64,000 nucleotides of DNA from Flavihumibacter fluvii (GCF_018595675.2 NZ_CP092333.1:1140001-1204000), one strand, 5' to 3'. Positions 17,741 through 27,934 are shown, numbered from the stretch's first letter. Notes: generated by a model not told the origin, from the letters alone. A program made the numbers and translations.

Positions 17741-18964
17741 ATGTTTTCCAGTATATTTTCAGTTTACAGAAATGCTTATGCGGGGTTATCCCGAGATACC
17801 TGGGTATTAGCCCTGATAATGTTAATCAACAGAAGCGGAACCATGGTCGTTCCCTTTCTGACACTTTATATGACCAGCCCGGCAATGGGCTATTCGATCG
17901 GCCAGGCAGGTTTGGTTTTTGGATGTTTTGGGGCTGGTGCTTTTAGCGGAGCCTATATTGGCGGCAGGCTCACTGACCGAATTGGATTTTACAGGGTGCA
18001 GCTGGTCACCCTTTTAGGTGGAGCATTGTTATTCTGGGTATTAGGCCAAATGAAAAGCCTGCCATTTATTTGCTCGTTCACATTTCTTCTCAGTTTTGTT
18101 AATGAAGCCTTCCGGCCTGCCAACTCTACTGCAGTTGCACATTATAGTTCTCTGGAAAACAGGACACGTTCTTTTTCACTCAACCGCCTCGCTATCAATT
18201 TGGGATGGGCTTTGGGTAGTGCCGTTGGCGGCATTTTAGCAGGCATTAGCTATAAATGGCTTTTCTGGATCGATGGTTGCACCAATATTTTTGCTGCCCT
18301 GTTGATGTGGTTTTTATTGAATAAATCTGGTACAGCGGCACAGCTCTCGAAATTAAAAACCGATGCACAATTGGTAGCTACCAGCAAGCAAAATGGTTCT
18401 GCTTATAAAGACAGGAATTACCTGCTGTTCATAGGATTAGTTGTCTTATTTGCCGCCTGCTTTTTTCAAATATTTACCAATGTGTCTGTGTATATGCGGC
18501 AGGTGCTGCATTTTAAGGAATCATTTATCGGGCTGCTGATGGCAACAAACGGACTGGTAATAGTTCTGTTTGAAATGGTCATCATTCACCAGCTGGATGG
18601 CCGCAATAACCACATGGCTTACATATCTTTTGGAGTGGGTTTGGTAGCATTATTCTTTTTATTATTGGGGGTAAGCCCGGTAAGCCCTCTTGCAGCAATT
18701 TCATTGATCATACTGATCACTTTTGGTGAAATAATGTCTATGCCCTTTATGAATAGTTACTGGATCAGCAGAAGTAGTGAAAGAAACCGGGGCGAATATG
18801 CAGCGTTATACACTATGGCCTGGTCAGCTGCTCAAACCCTGGGCCCAATGTTATCTGCACAATTGGCTGAATATGCGGGTTTTCAGTTCACCTGGCTGAT
18901 CATCGCTTCAATTTGTCTCCTGGTAGCTCTTTCTTTCTGGCTTTACCGTGGCACTTTTCAATAG
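17741..18964 (+). CDS. MFS transporter
   Basis: The 407-residue integral membrane protein has about 12 predicted helices. The major facilitator loop 2-3 motif is visible as 'GAYIGGRLTDRIGFYRVQ' (about residues 75-92), along with 'LSFVNEAFRPANSTAVAHY' and 'RSFSLNRLAINLGWALGSAVGG', which is typical of drug or metabolite exporters of the MFS_1 group. The substrate cannot be told. The stop lies 13 bp from the stop of the convergent ABC-F gene, and no terminator hairpin is seen in that short gap. Confidence 0.88.
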   Translation: MFSSIFSVYRNAYAGLSRDTWVLALIMLINRSGTMVVPFLTLYMTSPAMGYSIGQAGLVFGCFGAGAFSGAYIGGRLTDRIGFYRVQLVTLLGGALLFWVLGQMKSLPFICSFTFLLSFVNEAFRPANSTAVAHYSSLENRTRSFSLNRLAINLGWALGSAVGGILAGISYKWLFWIDGCTNIFAALLMWFLLNKSGTAAQLSKLKTDAQLVATSKQNGSAYKDRNYLLFIGLVVLFAACFFQIFTNVSVYMRQVLHFKESFIGLLMATNGLVIVLFEMVIIHQLDGRNNHMAYISFGVGLVALFFLLLGVSPVSPLAAISLIILITFGEIMSMPFMNSYWISRSSERNRGEYAALYTMAWSAAQTLGPMLSAQLAEYAGFQFTWLIIASICLLVALSFWLYRGTFQ

Positions 18965-18977
18965 TGCACATAATGGG

Positions 18978-20867
18978 TTAACCTGCCATCTCACTGAGTT
19001 CTAGCCAACGTAATTCCTTCTCCTCAACAAGCTGGGCAATTTCTCCGATCCTGGCAGCCAACTTTTGCAATTCATTATATTCCAATTGACTTTTTTCCAA
19101 CTGGTTACTTAGCGTTGTTTTCTCCAGTTCAAGTGAAGCAATTTCTTTCTCCAACTGGTCGAATTCCCTTTTTTCCTTGAAGGACATTTTCTTTTTAGGC
19201 GTAGTATCCGGTACAACCGGCATACTATTGGCTGTTTGTTGAACAGCAATGGGCTTTATGGCAAGAAGGTCTTCCTGATCTTTTAACCAGGTTCGGTAAA
19301 GGCTATAATTTCCAGGGAAATCCCTTATAAAACCATCGCCTTCAAAAACGAATAAATGGTCAACCAGGCGATCCATAAAGTACCTGTCATGTGATACAAT
19401 TAATAAACATCCCTGGTATTCTGAAAGGAAGTTTTCGAGTACACTTAATGTTGGAAGATCAAGATCATTGGTGGGTTCATCCAGTATCAGAAAATTGGGA
19501 TTTCTGAATAACATAGTGAGTAGCAATAAGCGCTTTTTTTCACCCCCGCTAAGTTTACTGATATAGCTGTATTGCTGATCAGGATTAAACAGAAAAAGCT
19601 GCAGGAATTGGGCTGCACTTAGGCTTCCGCCACCTGCAAGTGGAAAACTTTCCGCGAAACTTTTTACATATTCAATTACGCGCATATCTTCTTTCCATTG
19701 AAGGCCTTGTTGCGAATAATAACCGAATACGATAGTTTCCCCAATATTTACTTTTCCGCTATCAGGTGCCTCCAGTCCCTGGAGAATATTCAGAAAGGTT
19801 GATTTACCTACTCCATTTTTTCCAACGATTCCAATCCGGTCTCCTTTTTTAAAAGTATAATCAAAGCCTTTCAGGATGGTCTTATCGCCATATTGTTTGT
19901 TGATTTTTTTCAACTCAATCACTTTACCCCCCAGTCTGTTCATTTTCATTTGCAACTGCAGCTGTTGTTCCTCCAGCCGCTGTTTGGCTTTGGCTTCCAC
20001 CTCATAAAAATTATCCTGGCGACTTTTTGACTTGGTGGTTCTGGCCTTTGGCTGCTTACGCATCCACTCCAGTTCTTTCCGGTAAAGATTCCTGGCTTTA
20101 TCTACCGAAGATGCCTGCTGCTCTGCACGTGCAGCCTTCCTTTCCATGAAGAGTTCATAATTGCCTTTGCAAACAAAAATATCGTTGCCATCCAGCTCCC
20201 AGATCTCTTCACATACTGCATCCAAAAAATAACGGTCATGCGTAACCAGTAACAAAGTCACTTTTTCCTGGTTCAGATAATGTTCCAGCCATTCTACAGT
20301 TTCCACATCCAGGTGATTCGTGGGTTCATCCATAATCAGCAAAGTATGTTTGTGTTCGAAACCAATATCTATTAAAGTCCGGGCTAATGCAACACGTTTG
20401 CGTTGGCCACCTGATAATGTGCCTACAAGCTGGTTTAAATGATGGATATTGAGCTTGCCTAATATCTGCTTGACCTTAACCTCAAAATCCCAGCCTCCGG
20501 TTTCATCCATTTTCGATATCGCTATTGACATCGCTTCACCATCTTCTGCATCACTGGCGGCTTCAAATTCCTTAATAGCATTCAGGGTAGGATGATCGTG
20601 GTGGAAAATATTGTTCAGAACTGACCATTCATCAACAAATTCTGGTTCCTGGTCAAAAAGCGCAACTGTTACATCTTTGTTAATCCAGGCCTTCCCCCGA
20701 TCTGGAGTTTCCTTGCCGGAAAGAATTTTTAACAGGGTTGATTTGCCCGATCCATTTCTGGCAACCAGGGCTATTTTATCGCCTTCTTCGATATGAAAAG
20801 AGATATTTTCAAATAATGGTTTAATACCATAACTTTTGGCCAGGCCTTCAACAGAAACATAATGCAT
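18978..20867 (-). CDS. ABC-F family ATPase, Uup-like
   Basis: The 629-residue soluble protein has two ABC ATPase domains. Domain 1 shows Walker A 'ARNGSGKSTLLK' and signature 'LSGGQRKRVALARTL' with 'LLIMDEPTNHLD'. Domain 2 shows 'GKNGVGKSTFLN', 'LSGGEKKRLLLLTML' and 'FLILDEPTNDLD'. A basic linker lies between them ('RKQPKARTTKSKSRQ'), and a C-terminal coiled coil covers about residues 560-625. No membrane helices are present, so it acts on ribosomes or nucleic acid rather than in transport. The coiled coil points to the Uup branch. A -7 motif ends four bases before the ATG. Confidence 0.92.
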   Translation of the reverse strand: MHYVSVEGLAKSYGIKPLFENISFHIEEGDKIALVARNGSGKSTLLKILSGKETPDRGKAWINKDVTVALFDQEPEFVDEWSVLNNIFHHDHPTLNAIKEFEAASDAEDGEAMSIAISKMDETGGWDFEVKVKQILGKLNIHHLNQLVGTLSGGQRKRVALARTLIDIGFEHKHTLLIMDEPTNHLDVETVEWLEHYLNQEKVTLLLVTHDRYFLDAVCEEIWELDGNDIFVCKGNYELFMERKAARAEQQASSVDKARNLYRKELEWMRKQPKARTTKSKSRQDNFYEVEAKAKQRLEEQQLQLQMKMNRLGGKVIELKKINKQYGDKTILKGFDYTFKKGDRIGIVGKNGVGKSTFLNILQGLEAPDSGKVNIGETIVFGYYSQQGLQWKEDMRVIEYVKSFAESFPLAGGGSLSAAQFLQLFLFNPDQQYSYISKLSGGEKKRLLLLTMLFRNPNFLILDEPTNDLDLPTLSVLENFLSEYQGCLLIVSHDRYFMDRLVDHLFVFEGDGFIRDFPGNYSLYRTWLKDQEDLLAIKPIAVQQTANSMPVVPDTTPKKKMSFKEKREFDQLEKEIASLELEKTTLSNQLEKSQLEYNELQKLAARIGEIAQLVEEKELRWLELSEMAG

Positions 20868-20871
20868 ATTG

Positions 20872-20879
20872 CAAAGATA
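20872..20879 (-). promoter_or_regulatory. Candidate -7 element of the ABC-F gene, leaderless
   Basis: TATCTTTG on the minus strand is followed by only CAAT before the ATG at 20867. A transcript from this element would start at or next to the start codon. Confidence 0.45.
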
Positions 20880-20923
20880 AGTGCGCAGAATAGATATAAA
20901 TCCTGCAAATTTGTGGTTAACGA

Positions 20924-21976
20924 ATGTATATAAACCGTCATATTATCTGGAATGTTTTTTTTGCCTGTTTATTACTGACCTTGTCGTTTAGGGGATCTGC
21001 ACAACAAGAAACATCTTACATTGCTGGTGTTGATACAAATTATATTAAAACATACCCGGATCAATTACCTGTCCGCTTCTTTTTCTCCCAAAAATTCACC
21101 GCTATAGAATTGGGCTCTTCCGAGTTAGTGAAAAATCTGCGCTACAGGCCAAATACCACCCTGAATATCGGAATCGGTGCCACATATCGAATGTTTACGC
21201 TGAACCTTGCATATGGATTTCCTTTTATGAACCAGGATAAGGATAAGGGCGAAACCAAGTACCTCGACCTTCAAAGCCATATCTATCCGAGGAATTGGAC
21301 GATTGATTTTAATGGTCAGCTTTATAAAGGTTATTTCCTCTTTCCCAGGGGATTTGCGAATGCTGATCCAGATAAATTTTATGTGCGGCCAGATGTGGGG
21401 GTTTCCCTTTTTGGTATAACCCTCTACAATATGTTTAATGGCGCAAGGTTTTCTTATAAAGCAGGAATGGTCCAAACGGAATGGCAACAAAAATCATCCG
21501 GAACATTTTTAATTGGTGGGGAAATTTATGGAGGTTCATTTTCTGGTGATAGTGCCCTGGTGCCTTCTATGCTTAAGGACCAATATTCCCAGAAGGATGT
21601 AGAAAAAATCAGGTTTTTTGAATTGGGTCCCGGGGGCGGATATGCGTACACACTTGTTATTAAAAAACATTTTTTTATAATGGGGTCTTTAACGGTAAAT
21701 TTTGATGTTGGTTATTCCAGGGAATATTACCCGGACAAAACAAAGGATCAATGGAGTCTTCGGCCCAATTTATTATACCGCGGAGTTGTAGGATACAACA
21801 GCCGGCTATGGAACCTTAATTTGTCACTGGTAGGAAACCAAGTTGCCGTCAGGGGTGCGAGTTCCACTGATTTATATTATTTCCGTACAGGAAATCTGAG
21901 GCTAACGCTGGCTAAACGTGTTACACCGGGTCCGAAATTAAAGAAGCGATTGAATGTTTTCGGACCTAACCAGTAA
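20924..21976 (+). CDS. DUF4421 outer-membrane-like protein
   Basis: The 350-residue protein has a signal peptide (hydrophobic residues 9-22, cleavage near 'GSAQQ'). The mature region matches DUF4421: 'YRPNTTLNIGIGATYRMFTLNLAYGFPF', 'KGETKYLDLQSHIYPRNWTIDFNGQLYKGYFL', 'YVRPDVGVSLFGITLYNMFNGARFSYKA'. Alternating amphipathic strands suggest an outer-membrane beta barrel. The function of the family is unknown. It is transcribed divergently from the ABC-F gene across 56 bp. Confidence 0.85.
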   Translation: MYINRHIIWNVFFACLLLTLSFRGSAQQETSYIAGVDTNYIKTYPDQLPVRFFFSQKFTAIELGSSELVKNLRYRPNTTLNIGIGATYRMFTLNLAYGFPFMNQDKDKGETKYLDLQSHIYPRNWTIDFNGQLYKGYFLFPRGFANADPDKFYVRPDVGVSLFGITLYNMFNGARFSYKAGMVQTEWQQKSSGTFLIGGEIYGGSFSGDSALVPSMLKDQYSQKDVEKIRFFELGPGGGYAYTLVIKKHFFIMGSLTVNFDVGYSREYYPDKTKDQWSLRPNLLYRGVVGYNSRLWNLNLSLVGNQVAVRGASSTDLYYFRTGNLRLTLAKRVTPGPKLKKRLNVFGPNQ

Positions 21977-22002
21977 CATGATTCAAGCATCATTATAACT
22001 AT

Positions 22003-23154
22003 TCATTCCCTTGGAATAGATAGTAATTGCAGGCAAACCGGGTTGCCAACTTGAATCACCGTAGATGTAGGGGTCAATAAGCCTGTTTTTGTATTCCTGC
22101 GGAAAATGCGGATATCATTGGATTCCTGGTTGGCTACCAGTACAAAATTACCACTCGGTTCAATAATAAAATTCCGGGGCGTTTTGCCCAATACATCCTG
22201 GAATCCTTTGGTGCTCAGTTTCCCGGTCGAAGGATCAATTGAAAAAATAGCCAGGTTATTTGCGTCTCCCCTGTTTGATGCATATAAGTGCTTGCCATCC
22301 GGGGACACATGAATATCTGCGCTACCCCTTTCACCTTTGAAGTCTGTGGGATGGGCGTCGACTTCCTGGAAAAGCTTTAAACTACCCTCTTTATATAACC
22401 AGGCACTTACCTTTCCGGAGAGTTCCTCTATCAGGTAAACCCATTTCCCATTTGGATGAAAAGACAGGTGCCGCGGTCCACTGCCGGCAGTTATTGATGT
22501 AAATGGCTTTGGTGCAGTTTTAAGTGGTTCTGATTTTGCTGAAGCATTGAATTGATAGGTCATCACCTTGTCAATGCCTAAGTCAGGGACCAGCAGATAT
22601 TTATTGTCTTTCGTAAATATGGTGGAATGCACATGTGCGCTTTCCTGGCGATCCTTATTGATGCTGTTTCCCGAATGATTAATTACCTGTACAATATCGG
22701 ACAAACTTCCGTTTGCGTTGGTTGCATAGGCTGCGAGGTTTCCCCCGCCATAGTTTCCTGCAATCACCCATTTGCGGTTGCTGGAGATGGTAATATAACA
22801 GGGATAATCACCTTTACTTTCTTTTTGGTTCATCAGAGTTAGCTTTCCAAGTTGCTGGTCAAACGAAAATGCACTCAGTTGTCCGGGTTTTGTTCCACCG
22901 TTTTCGTTAACGGCGTAAACAAATTTTCCATCATTTGAAACAGCCAGGTATGATGGGTTTTCAATATTTTTCGCAGTATCCACAGGAGTTATTGTGCCTG
23001 TTATGCCATCAAACCTGTATACATAGATTCCCTCACTTTTTCCTTTGGTATAAGTGCCCACAAAGAGATAGTATTGTTGCGCCTGCGAGGCTGAATAACA
23101 AAGAATTGCAGTTATTAGGAGCAAGAATTTTCTGAATGGTTGTAAGTGGTGCAT
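22003..23154 (-). CDS. Secreted lactonase-family seven-bladed beta-propeller
   Basis: The 383-residue protein has a signal peptide (cleavage near 'SQAQQ') followed by a beta-propeller of the 6-phosphogluconolactonase/YbhE type (PF10282). Motifs are 'YLFVGTYTKGKSEGIYVYRFD', 'NPSYLAVSNDGKFVYAVNE', 'GSGPRHLSFHPNGKWVYLIEEL' and 'FIIEPSGNFVLVANQESNDIRIFRR'. The cytoplasmic enzyme hydrolyses 6-phosphogluconolactone, but this protein is exported, so another lactone or sugar acid is likelier. It starts 9 bp after the upstream dnaJ-like gene on the same strand, suggesting an operon. Confidence 0.88.
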   Translation of the reverse strand: MHHLQPFRKFLLLITAILCYSASQAQQYYLFVGTYTKGKSEGIYVYRFDGITGTITPVDTAKNIENPSYLAVSNDGKFVYAVNENGGTKPGQLSAFSFDQQLGKLTLMNQKESKGDYPCYITISSNRKWVIAGNYGGGNLAAYATNANGSLSDIVQVINHSGNSINKDRQESAHVHSTIFTKDNKYLLVPDLGIDKVMTYQFNASAKSEPLKTAPKPFTSITAGSGPRHLSFHPNGKWVYLIEELSGKVSAWLYKEGSLKLFQEVDAHPTDFKGERGSADIHVSPDGKHLYASNRGDANNLAIFSIDPSTGKLSTKGFQDVLGKTPRNFIIEPSGNFVLVANQESNDIRIFRRNTKTGLLTPTSTVIQVGNPVCLQLLSIPRE

Positions 23155-23163
23155 ATACAGCGC

Positions 23164-23814
23164 TTAAGCAATTGAATAAATGATGAAGCAGATAATTAAA
23201 GCTATTAAAAACATGAGCAATCCTTTGTATTTATCCCATAAATATTGCTTTCTTTTTTGACTGGCCAGCCGGTATATTGTAAGGATCATTTGGTTATTGC
23301 TACCTGCAAGTCTAACCATTTTTGCAGGAATATCATGCAGATAGGGATAGGGAAGGGGCTGGATGGCCTGCATAATTGCCAGGATGATTTTTTCATTGGT
23401 TTTATCGTCCTGTTCTTTGTGCAATAAGGAAAGGTGATTCTCATTTAGTAACTGGTCCAGCTGAATTAAGAGAGCATCATAATTCATCCTGAAAACATCC
23501 AGGTTATGCACATGGCGTGCAATTTTTTGGGCTTCCTTTTCAATCAATTCCGGAGTTACCTGGTAGTTTGAAAAAAATGGTTTGCCTAACCCAGGATGGA
23601 GCCATCTTTTCTGGTGGTACTCATTGCGGGTTACAGGGTTTGATAAAACTTCATAGGCTTCCTGAATTTCCCGGAAATGGTGAATGGCATAAGGATTCCC
23701 CACATTTTTATCGGGATGGTAACGCATGGCCAATTTGCGGAAAGCCTTCTTAATTACCGGCTCAGGTGCACCTGGTGGTATTTCAAGCAATTCATAATAA
23801 TCTTTTAAGGCCAT
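23164..23814 (-). CDS. Membrane-anchored DnaJ-domain protein
   Basis: The 216-residue protein has a J domain at residues 1-70 with the HPD motif intact ('LAMRYHPDKNVGNPYAIHHFREIQEAYEVLSNP'). A helical middle region is followed by a C-terminal membrane helix at about 196-213 ('GLLMFLIALIICFIIYSIA'). It should recruit an Hsp70 (DnaK) to the membrane. There is no zinc-finger or CTD substrate domain, so it is a class III J protein. The lactonase gene follows 9 bp downstream. Confidence 0.9.
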   Translation of the reverse strand: MALKDYYELLEIPPGAPEPVIKKAFRKLAMRYHPDKNVGNPYAIHHFREIQEAYEVLSNPVTRNEYHQKRWLHPGLGKPFFSNYQVTPELIEKEAQKIARHVHNLDVFRMNYDALLIQLDQLLNENHLSLLHKEQDDKTNEKIILAIMQAIQPLPYPYLHDIPAKMVRLAGSNNQMILTIYRLASQKRKQYLWDKYKGLLMFLIALIICFIIYSIA

Positions 23815-23916
23815 ATTAGCCGGTAAAGTTACTGATGCATCACACTAATTTCGATTTTTGGATAAGAAATTGGAAATTGCAGCGTTTTTTAATGAAGCTT
23901 AAGATCCCATATTTCT

Positions 23917-24828
23917 ATGAAACCTATCTCATCCACGTCCTTGCTGGTAATTATACTGGCGATCTCCCTGAATTTTATGGCATCCTGCGAATGGAAAGTG
24001 CCCGGTGCCCAGGCCAATGTATTGAAACCTTCTCCTGAAAACATAACCAAATTCGGTGATGAAAAGGCTCCGGTCAGCACAGGTGCAGCCCTTAATCTGG
24101 CAGCAAGAAAGACATCTGCAATTGCTTCTGCAGAAAAAGTCATGGCCAGGCCACAAATCCCTATTCTGTGCTACCACCAGGTTCGGGATTACCGGAGTAC
24201 AGACTCTCGCTCAGCAAAAGACTATATCGTTCCACCTGCCAGTTTTTTGGCGCAAATGAAAGCTTTATCTGACAGTGGTTACCATACTGTCCTGCCTGAA
24301 GACATCTATAAATACCTTGCATTTGGGGAAGCCTTACCTGAAAAGCCAGTGCTAATCAGTTTTGATGATGGTTGTGATGAACAATTTGATATTACGCATT
24401 CAGTACTGGATCCCTTGCAATTCAAAGCCAGCTTTTTTATTATGACGGTTTCTGTAAACCGGCCAAATTATATGAATGCGGAACAAATAAAGCAGTTGGC
24501 TGAAGAAGGACATTCTATCGGGCTGCATACCTGGGATCACCACAATGTAAAACAATACCAGGGTGAGGATTGGGTAAAACAAATTGAAAAACCTAAAGCG
24601 CAACTGGAAAAGATCATTGGAAAGCCGGTAACATTTTTTGCATATCCCTTTGGGCTATGGAATGCGCCGGCCATTCCCGAATTAAAAAGCCGCGGACTAA
24701 TTGCAGCATTTCAGCTGTCAACAGCCCGCGACCAGGATAATCCATTATATACCATTCGCCGAATTATCGTAACAGGGGAAGAAAGCGGGCAAAAATTAAT
24801 CACTAAAATGAAAGTGTCATTTCATTAA
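23917..24828 (+). CDS. Lipoprotein polysaccharide deacetylase (NodB/CE4 fold)
   Basis: The 303-residue protein has a lipoprotein signal with lipobox 'FMASC' (Cys near residue 24). A low-complexity linker leads to a NodB homology domain from about residue 78 to the end. CE4 motif 1 is 'LISFDDGCDEQF' and motif 2 is 'SIGLHTWDHHN' (H-x-x-x-H zinc site); 'FFAYPFGLWN' follows. It probably removes N- or O-acetyl groups from a cell-wall or extracellular polysaccharide in the periplasm. The stop lies four bases from that of gcvP on the opposite strand. Confidence 0.9.
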   Translation: MKPISSTSLLVIILAISLNFMASCEWKVPGAQANVLKPSPENITKFGDEKAPVSTGAALNLAARKTSAIASAEKVMARPQIPILCYHQVRDYRSTDSRSAKDYIVPPASFLAQMKALSDSGYHTVLPEDIYKYLAFGEALPEKPVLISFDDGCDEQFDITHSVLDPLQFKASFFIMTVSVNRPNYMNAEQIKQLAEEGHSIGLHTWDHHNVKQYQGEDWVKQIEKPKAQLEKIIGKPVTFFAYPFGLWNAPAIPELKSRGLIAAFQLSTARDQDNPLYTIRRIIVTGEESGQKLITKMKVSFH

Positions 24829-24832
24829 TCCA

Positions 24833-27718
24833 TTATTGCCCGGGCTCTTCTGCATAGGAACTCACAGGTTCACAGGTGCAGATCAGGTTACGGTCCCCGA
24901 AGGTATTATTCACCCGGCTAACACTTGGCCAAAACTTATTTTCCTTCACATATGGTAATGGGAAAGCTGCTTCCTGCCTTGTATATGGCCTGTTCCATTC
25001 ATCATTGGTAATAATGAACTGTGTATGAGGTGAATGTTTCAATACATTATTTGTTTTATCTGCCGAACCATTTTCAACGGAAAGTATTTCTTTACGGATA
25101 GAAAGTAATGCGTCACAAAACCGATCAAGTTCCGCTTTGTCTTCACTTTCTGTTGGTTCAATCATGATCGTTCCCGGTACAGGAAAACTCATGGTTGGTG
25201 CATGAAAGCCATAATCAATAAGCCTTTTTGCAACATCTTCAGCTTCAATGCCAGCGGATACTTTAAATGGCCGGAGGTCAACGATAAATTCATGGGCACA
25301 GGTTCCATTATGACCGGTATACAGAATGGGGTAGGCTTTCTCAAGCCTTGCCTTCATGTAGTTGGCATTCAGGATGGCATACTCCGTGGCCTTGCGAAGT
25401 CCTTCCGCACCAAGCATTCTGCAATAAGCATAACTGATCAGTAATATGGAAGCTGATCCATATGGCGCTGCTGATACCGATCCAAACCTGGGATTGATTC
25501 CGCCTAAAGCCCAGTGACCAGGGAGATGTGCCGCAAGGTGTGCTTTCACACAAATTGGACCCATACCCGGACCGCCACCACCATGTGGAATGGCAAAGGT
25601 TTTATGCAGGTTGAGGTGGCAAACATCAGCCCCGATTAATCCGGGTGATGTTAGACCAACCTGTGCATTCATATTTGCACCATCCATATATACCTGTCCA
25701 CCATGCTGGTGAACAATATCGCAAATCTCTTTAACGCTTTCTTCAAAAATCCCATAAGTACTGGGGTAAGTGATCATGGTGCCGGCAAGTGTACCACTGT
25801 ATTGTTCCGCTTTGAGCCTGAAATCGGTAATGTCTATATAACCATTTTCAAGGGCCTTCACTACTACAACTTTCATTCCTGCCATTACCGCGGAAGCAGG
25901 ATTTGTACCATGAGCTGAAATGGGAATAAGGATGATGTTCCTGTGTTTATCACCATTGGCCAGGTGGAAATTGCGGATGGTCAACAACCCGGCATATTCG
26001 CCTTGTGCCCCGCTATTGGGCTGCATGCTACAGGCATCAAACCCTGTGATATTGCAAAGGAAGGCCGACAATTCTCTAATGATCTGCTGGTATCCTGCTG
26101 CCTGATCCAGTGGGGCAAATGGATGGATTTTGCTGTAATGGCTCCAGCTTAATGGCATCATTTCTGTAGCAGCATTCAGTTTCATGGTGCAACTTCCCAA
26201 TGAGATCATAGAGGTATTCAGAGAGAGGTCTTTATTTTCCAATGATTTAATATATCGCATCATCTGGCTCTCACTACGATGACTGTTAAAGACCGGGTGT
26301 GTAAGGAATTCAGAGGTGCGGGTTAATGCTGTAGGAATATTATCCAAAGCACTTTCATAATCAAAATTTATGTTGGCGACATCCTCACCAGCAGCAGCAG
26401 CAAATACTCCGATAATATCCAGTATATCAGTTTGGGTAGTCGTTTCATCCAGGGAAATACTGATCGTATTATTATCAAAATAGTGGAAATTAATTTCCTG
26501 TTCAATGGCCAACTCCTGAATAACCGATGCATTATTTACATGGATCGTAATTGTATCGAAGAATGTTTTATTTAAAACAATAATTCCCATTTCCTTTAAG
26601 TCATGTGCAAGGCTTCTTGTTAACAAGGTGATTCTTTTGGAAATGTTTCGCAGGCCATCCGGGCCATGGTAAACGGCATACATTGCCACCATATTGGCCA
26701 ATAAAGCCTGGGCAGTACAAATATTGGAGGTGGCTTTCTCCCTTTTGATATGTTGTTCCCTTGTTTGGAGCGCCATCCGCAATGCGCGGTGGCCATTTGC
26801 ATCAACACTTATACCGATAATTCGGCCAGGGAGTGCTCTTTTAAATTCATCTTTTGCACTGAAAAAAGCAGCATGCGGACCGCCATATCCCAACGGAATA
26901 CCAAAACGCTGTGAAGAACCAAAAGCAACATCCGCCCCTAACTCACCCGGGGATGTTAGTAATGTAAGGGCAAGGAGGTCAGTTGCCATAGCAACGAATC
27001 CACCCACCTGGTGAACCTTTTGAATGAATCCCCGGTAATCTTCAATACTGCCTTTTTCATTTGGGTATTGCACCAAAGCGCCGAAATAACGATCATCAAT
27101 AACTGCTGTTTGGTAATCACCGAATTCAACTTCTATCCCGATGGGTGTTGCACGGGTGAGGATCAGGTCCCTGGTCTGTGGGAAAACATCCCTGTCTACA
27201 AAGAATTTTGGCTGGGTGATAGTTTCCGTCCGGTTAACATGGTGGTAAAACATGTTCATGGCTTCCGCTCCTGAAGTGGCTTCATCAAGCAGTGATGCAT
27301 TGGCCAGGGGCAGACCAGTCAGGTCACTTACCATAGTCTGGTAATTTAGCAGGCTTTCCAGCCTTCCTTGTGAAATTTCTGCCTGGTAGGGTGTGTACTG
27401 GGTATACCAACCCGGATTTTCGAAAATGTTTCGCAAAATGACACTAGGTGTAAGCGTGTCATAATATCCCTGGCCTATATAACTACGGAATACTTTATTC
27501 CTGAGTGATATCTCTTTTAATTCCTTCAGTAATTCAGCTTCACTAATCGCATCCGGAACTGCCAGTGGCCCTTCCTTACGGATACTGTCAGGAACTGTTT
27601 TATTAATCAGTTCATCAACGCTGCCATAACCAATGGTTGTCAGTAGTTCTTTACTGGAGGGCAATGTACCTATATGCCTGGCGAGAAACTCATTCGATTG
27701 TGATTGGAATAAATTCAT
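24833..27718 (-). CDS. gcvP: Glycine dehydrogenase (decarboxylating), P protein
   Basis: The 961-residue PLP enzyme of the glycine cleavage system decarboxylates glycine and passes the aminomethyl group to GcvH lipoate. N- and C-terminal halves of the GDC-P fold are both present, as a single-chain form. The PLP lysine lies in 'DVCHLNLHKTFAIPHGGGGPGMGPI', with 'SAAPYGSASILLISYAYC' further on. The open frame extends to 27772, but 'MNLFQSQSNEFLARHIG' (ATG 27718) is the usual family start. No gcvT or gcvH is adjacent. A -7 motif lies 33-40 bp upstream. Confidence 0.97.
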   Translation of the reverse strand: MNLFQSQSNEFLARHIGTLPSSKELLTTIGYGSVDELINKTVPDSIRKEGPLAVPDAISEAELLKELKEISLRNKVFRSYIGQGYYDTLTPSVILRNIFENPGWYTQYTPYQAEISQGRLESLLNYQTMVSDLTGLPLANASLLDEATSGAEAMNMFYHHVNRTETITQPKFFVDRDVFPQTRDLILTRATPIGIEVEFGDYQTAVIDDRYFGALVQYPNEKGSIEDYRGFIQKVHQVGGFVAMATDLLALTLLTSPGELGADVAFGSSQRFGIPLGYGGPHAAFFSAKDEFKRALPGRIIGISVDANGHRALRMALQTREQHIKREKATSNICTAQALLANMVAMYAVYHGPDGLRNISKRITLLTRSLAHDLKEMGIIVLNKTFFDTITIHVNNASVIQELAIEQEINFHYFDNNTISISLDETTTQTDILDIIGVFAAAAGEDVANINFDYESALDNIPTALTRTSEFLTHPVFNSHRSESQMMRYIKSLENKDLSLNTSMISLGSCTMKLNAATEMMPLSWSHYSKIHPFAPLDQAAGYQQIIRELSAFLCNITGFDACSMQPNSGAQGEYAGLLTIRNFHLANGDKHRNIILIPISAHGTNPASAVMAGMKVVVVKALENGYIDITDFRLKAEQYSGTLAGTMITYPSTYGIFEESVKEICDIVHQHGGQVYMDGANMNAQVGLTSPGLIGADVCHLNLHKTFAIPHGGGGPGMGPICVKAHLAAHLPGHWALGGINPRFGSVSAAPYGSASILLISYAYCRMLGAEGLRKATEYAILNANYMKARLEKAYPILYTGHNGTCAHEFIVDLRPFKVSAGIEAEDVAKRLIDYGFHAPTMSFPVPGTIMIEPTESEDKAELDRFCDALLSIRKEILSVENGSADKTNNVLKHSPHTQFIITNDEWNRPYTRQEAAFPLPYVKENKFWPSVSRVNNTFGDRNLICTCEPVSSYAEEPGQ

Positions 27719-27750
27719 ATTTATAAGAGGTTGACCATTTTTGGGAACCG

Positions 27751-27758
27751 CAAAGTTA
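27751..27758 (-). promoter_or_regulatory. Candidate -7 element of gcvP
   Basis: TAACTTTG on the minus strand, 32 bases before the gcvP ATG at 27718, fits TAnnTTTG. The upstream TTTG at 19-21 bases is missing. The remaining ~175 bp to the next gene shows no further clear signal. Confidence 0.45.
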
Positions 27759-27934
27759 CAAATTGACCGCACACCAATTGCTGGATGTTTTTATGAACTT
27801 ATCCACCCGTCAGGTATTACCTGCCAGATGTACATGAATGTTTTATTATGAATTTAGTTAATGTGTTATAATGGGTTCTGTACAGCAACGGGATTGTTGG
27901 TGTAAATTGCAGGTTCACGTAATGTTAAAGTAAT

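Noticed and set aside
23835-24038. Small plus-strand frame before the polysaccharide deacetylase
   Set aside because: It overlaps the deacetylase start in another frame and has no export signal or domain.
27799-27807. TTATCCACC as a DnaA box upstream of gcvP
   Set aside because: Last base mismatches, single copy, and no partner box nearby.
27719-27934. Glycine riboswitch or RNA gene in the gap beside gcvP
   Set aside because: I could not find conserved stems or tandem aptamer motifs; only a -7 element is supported.
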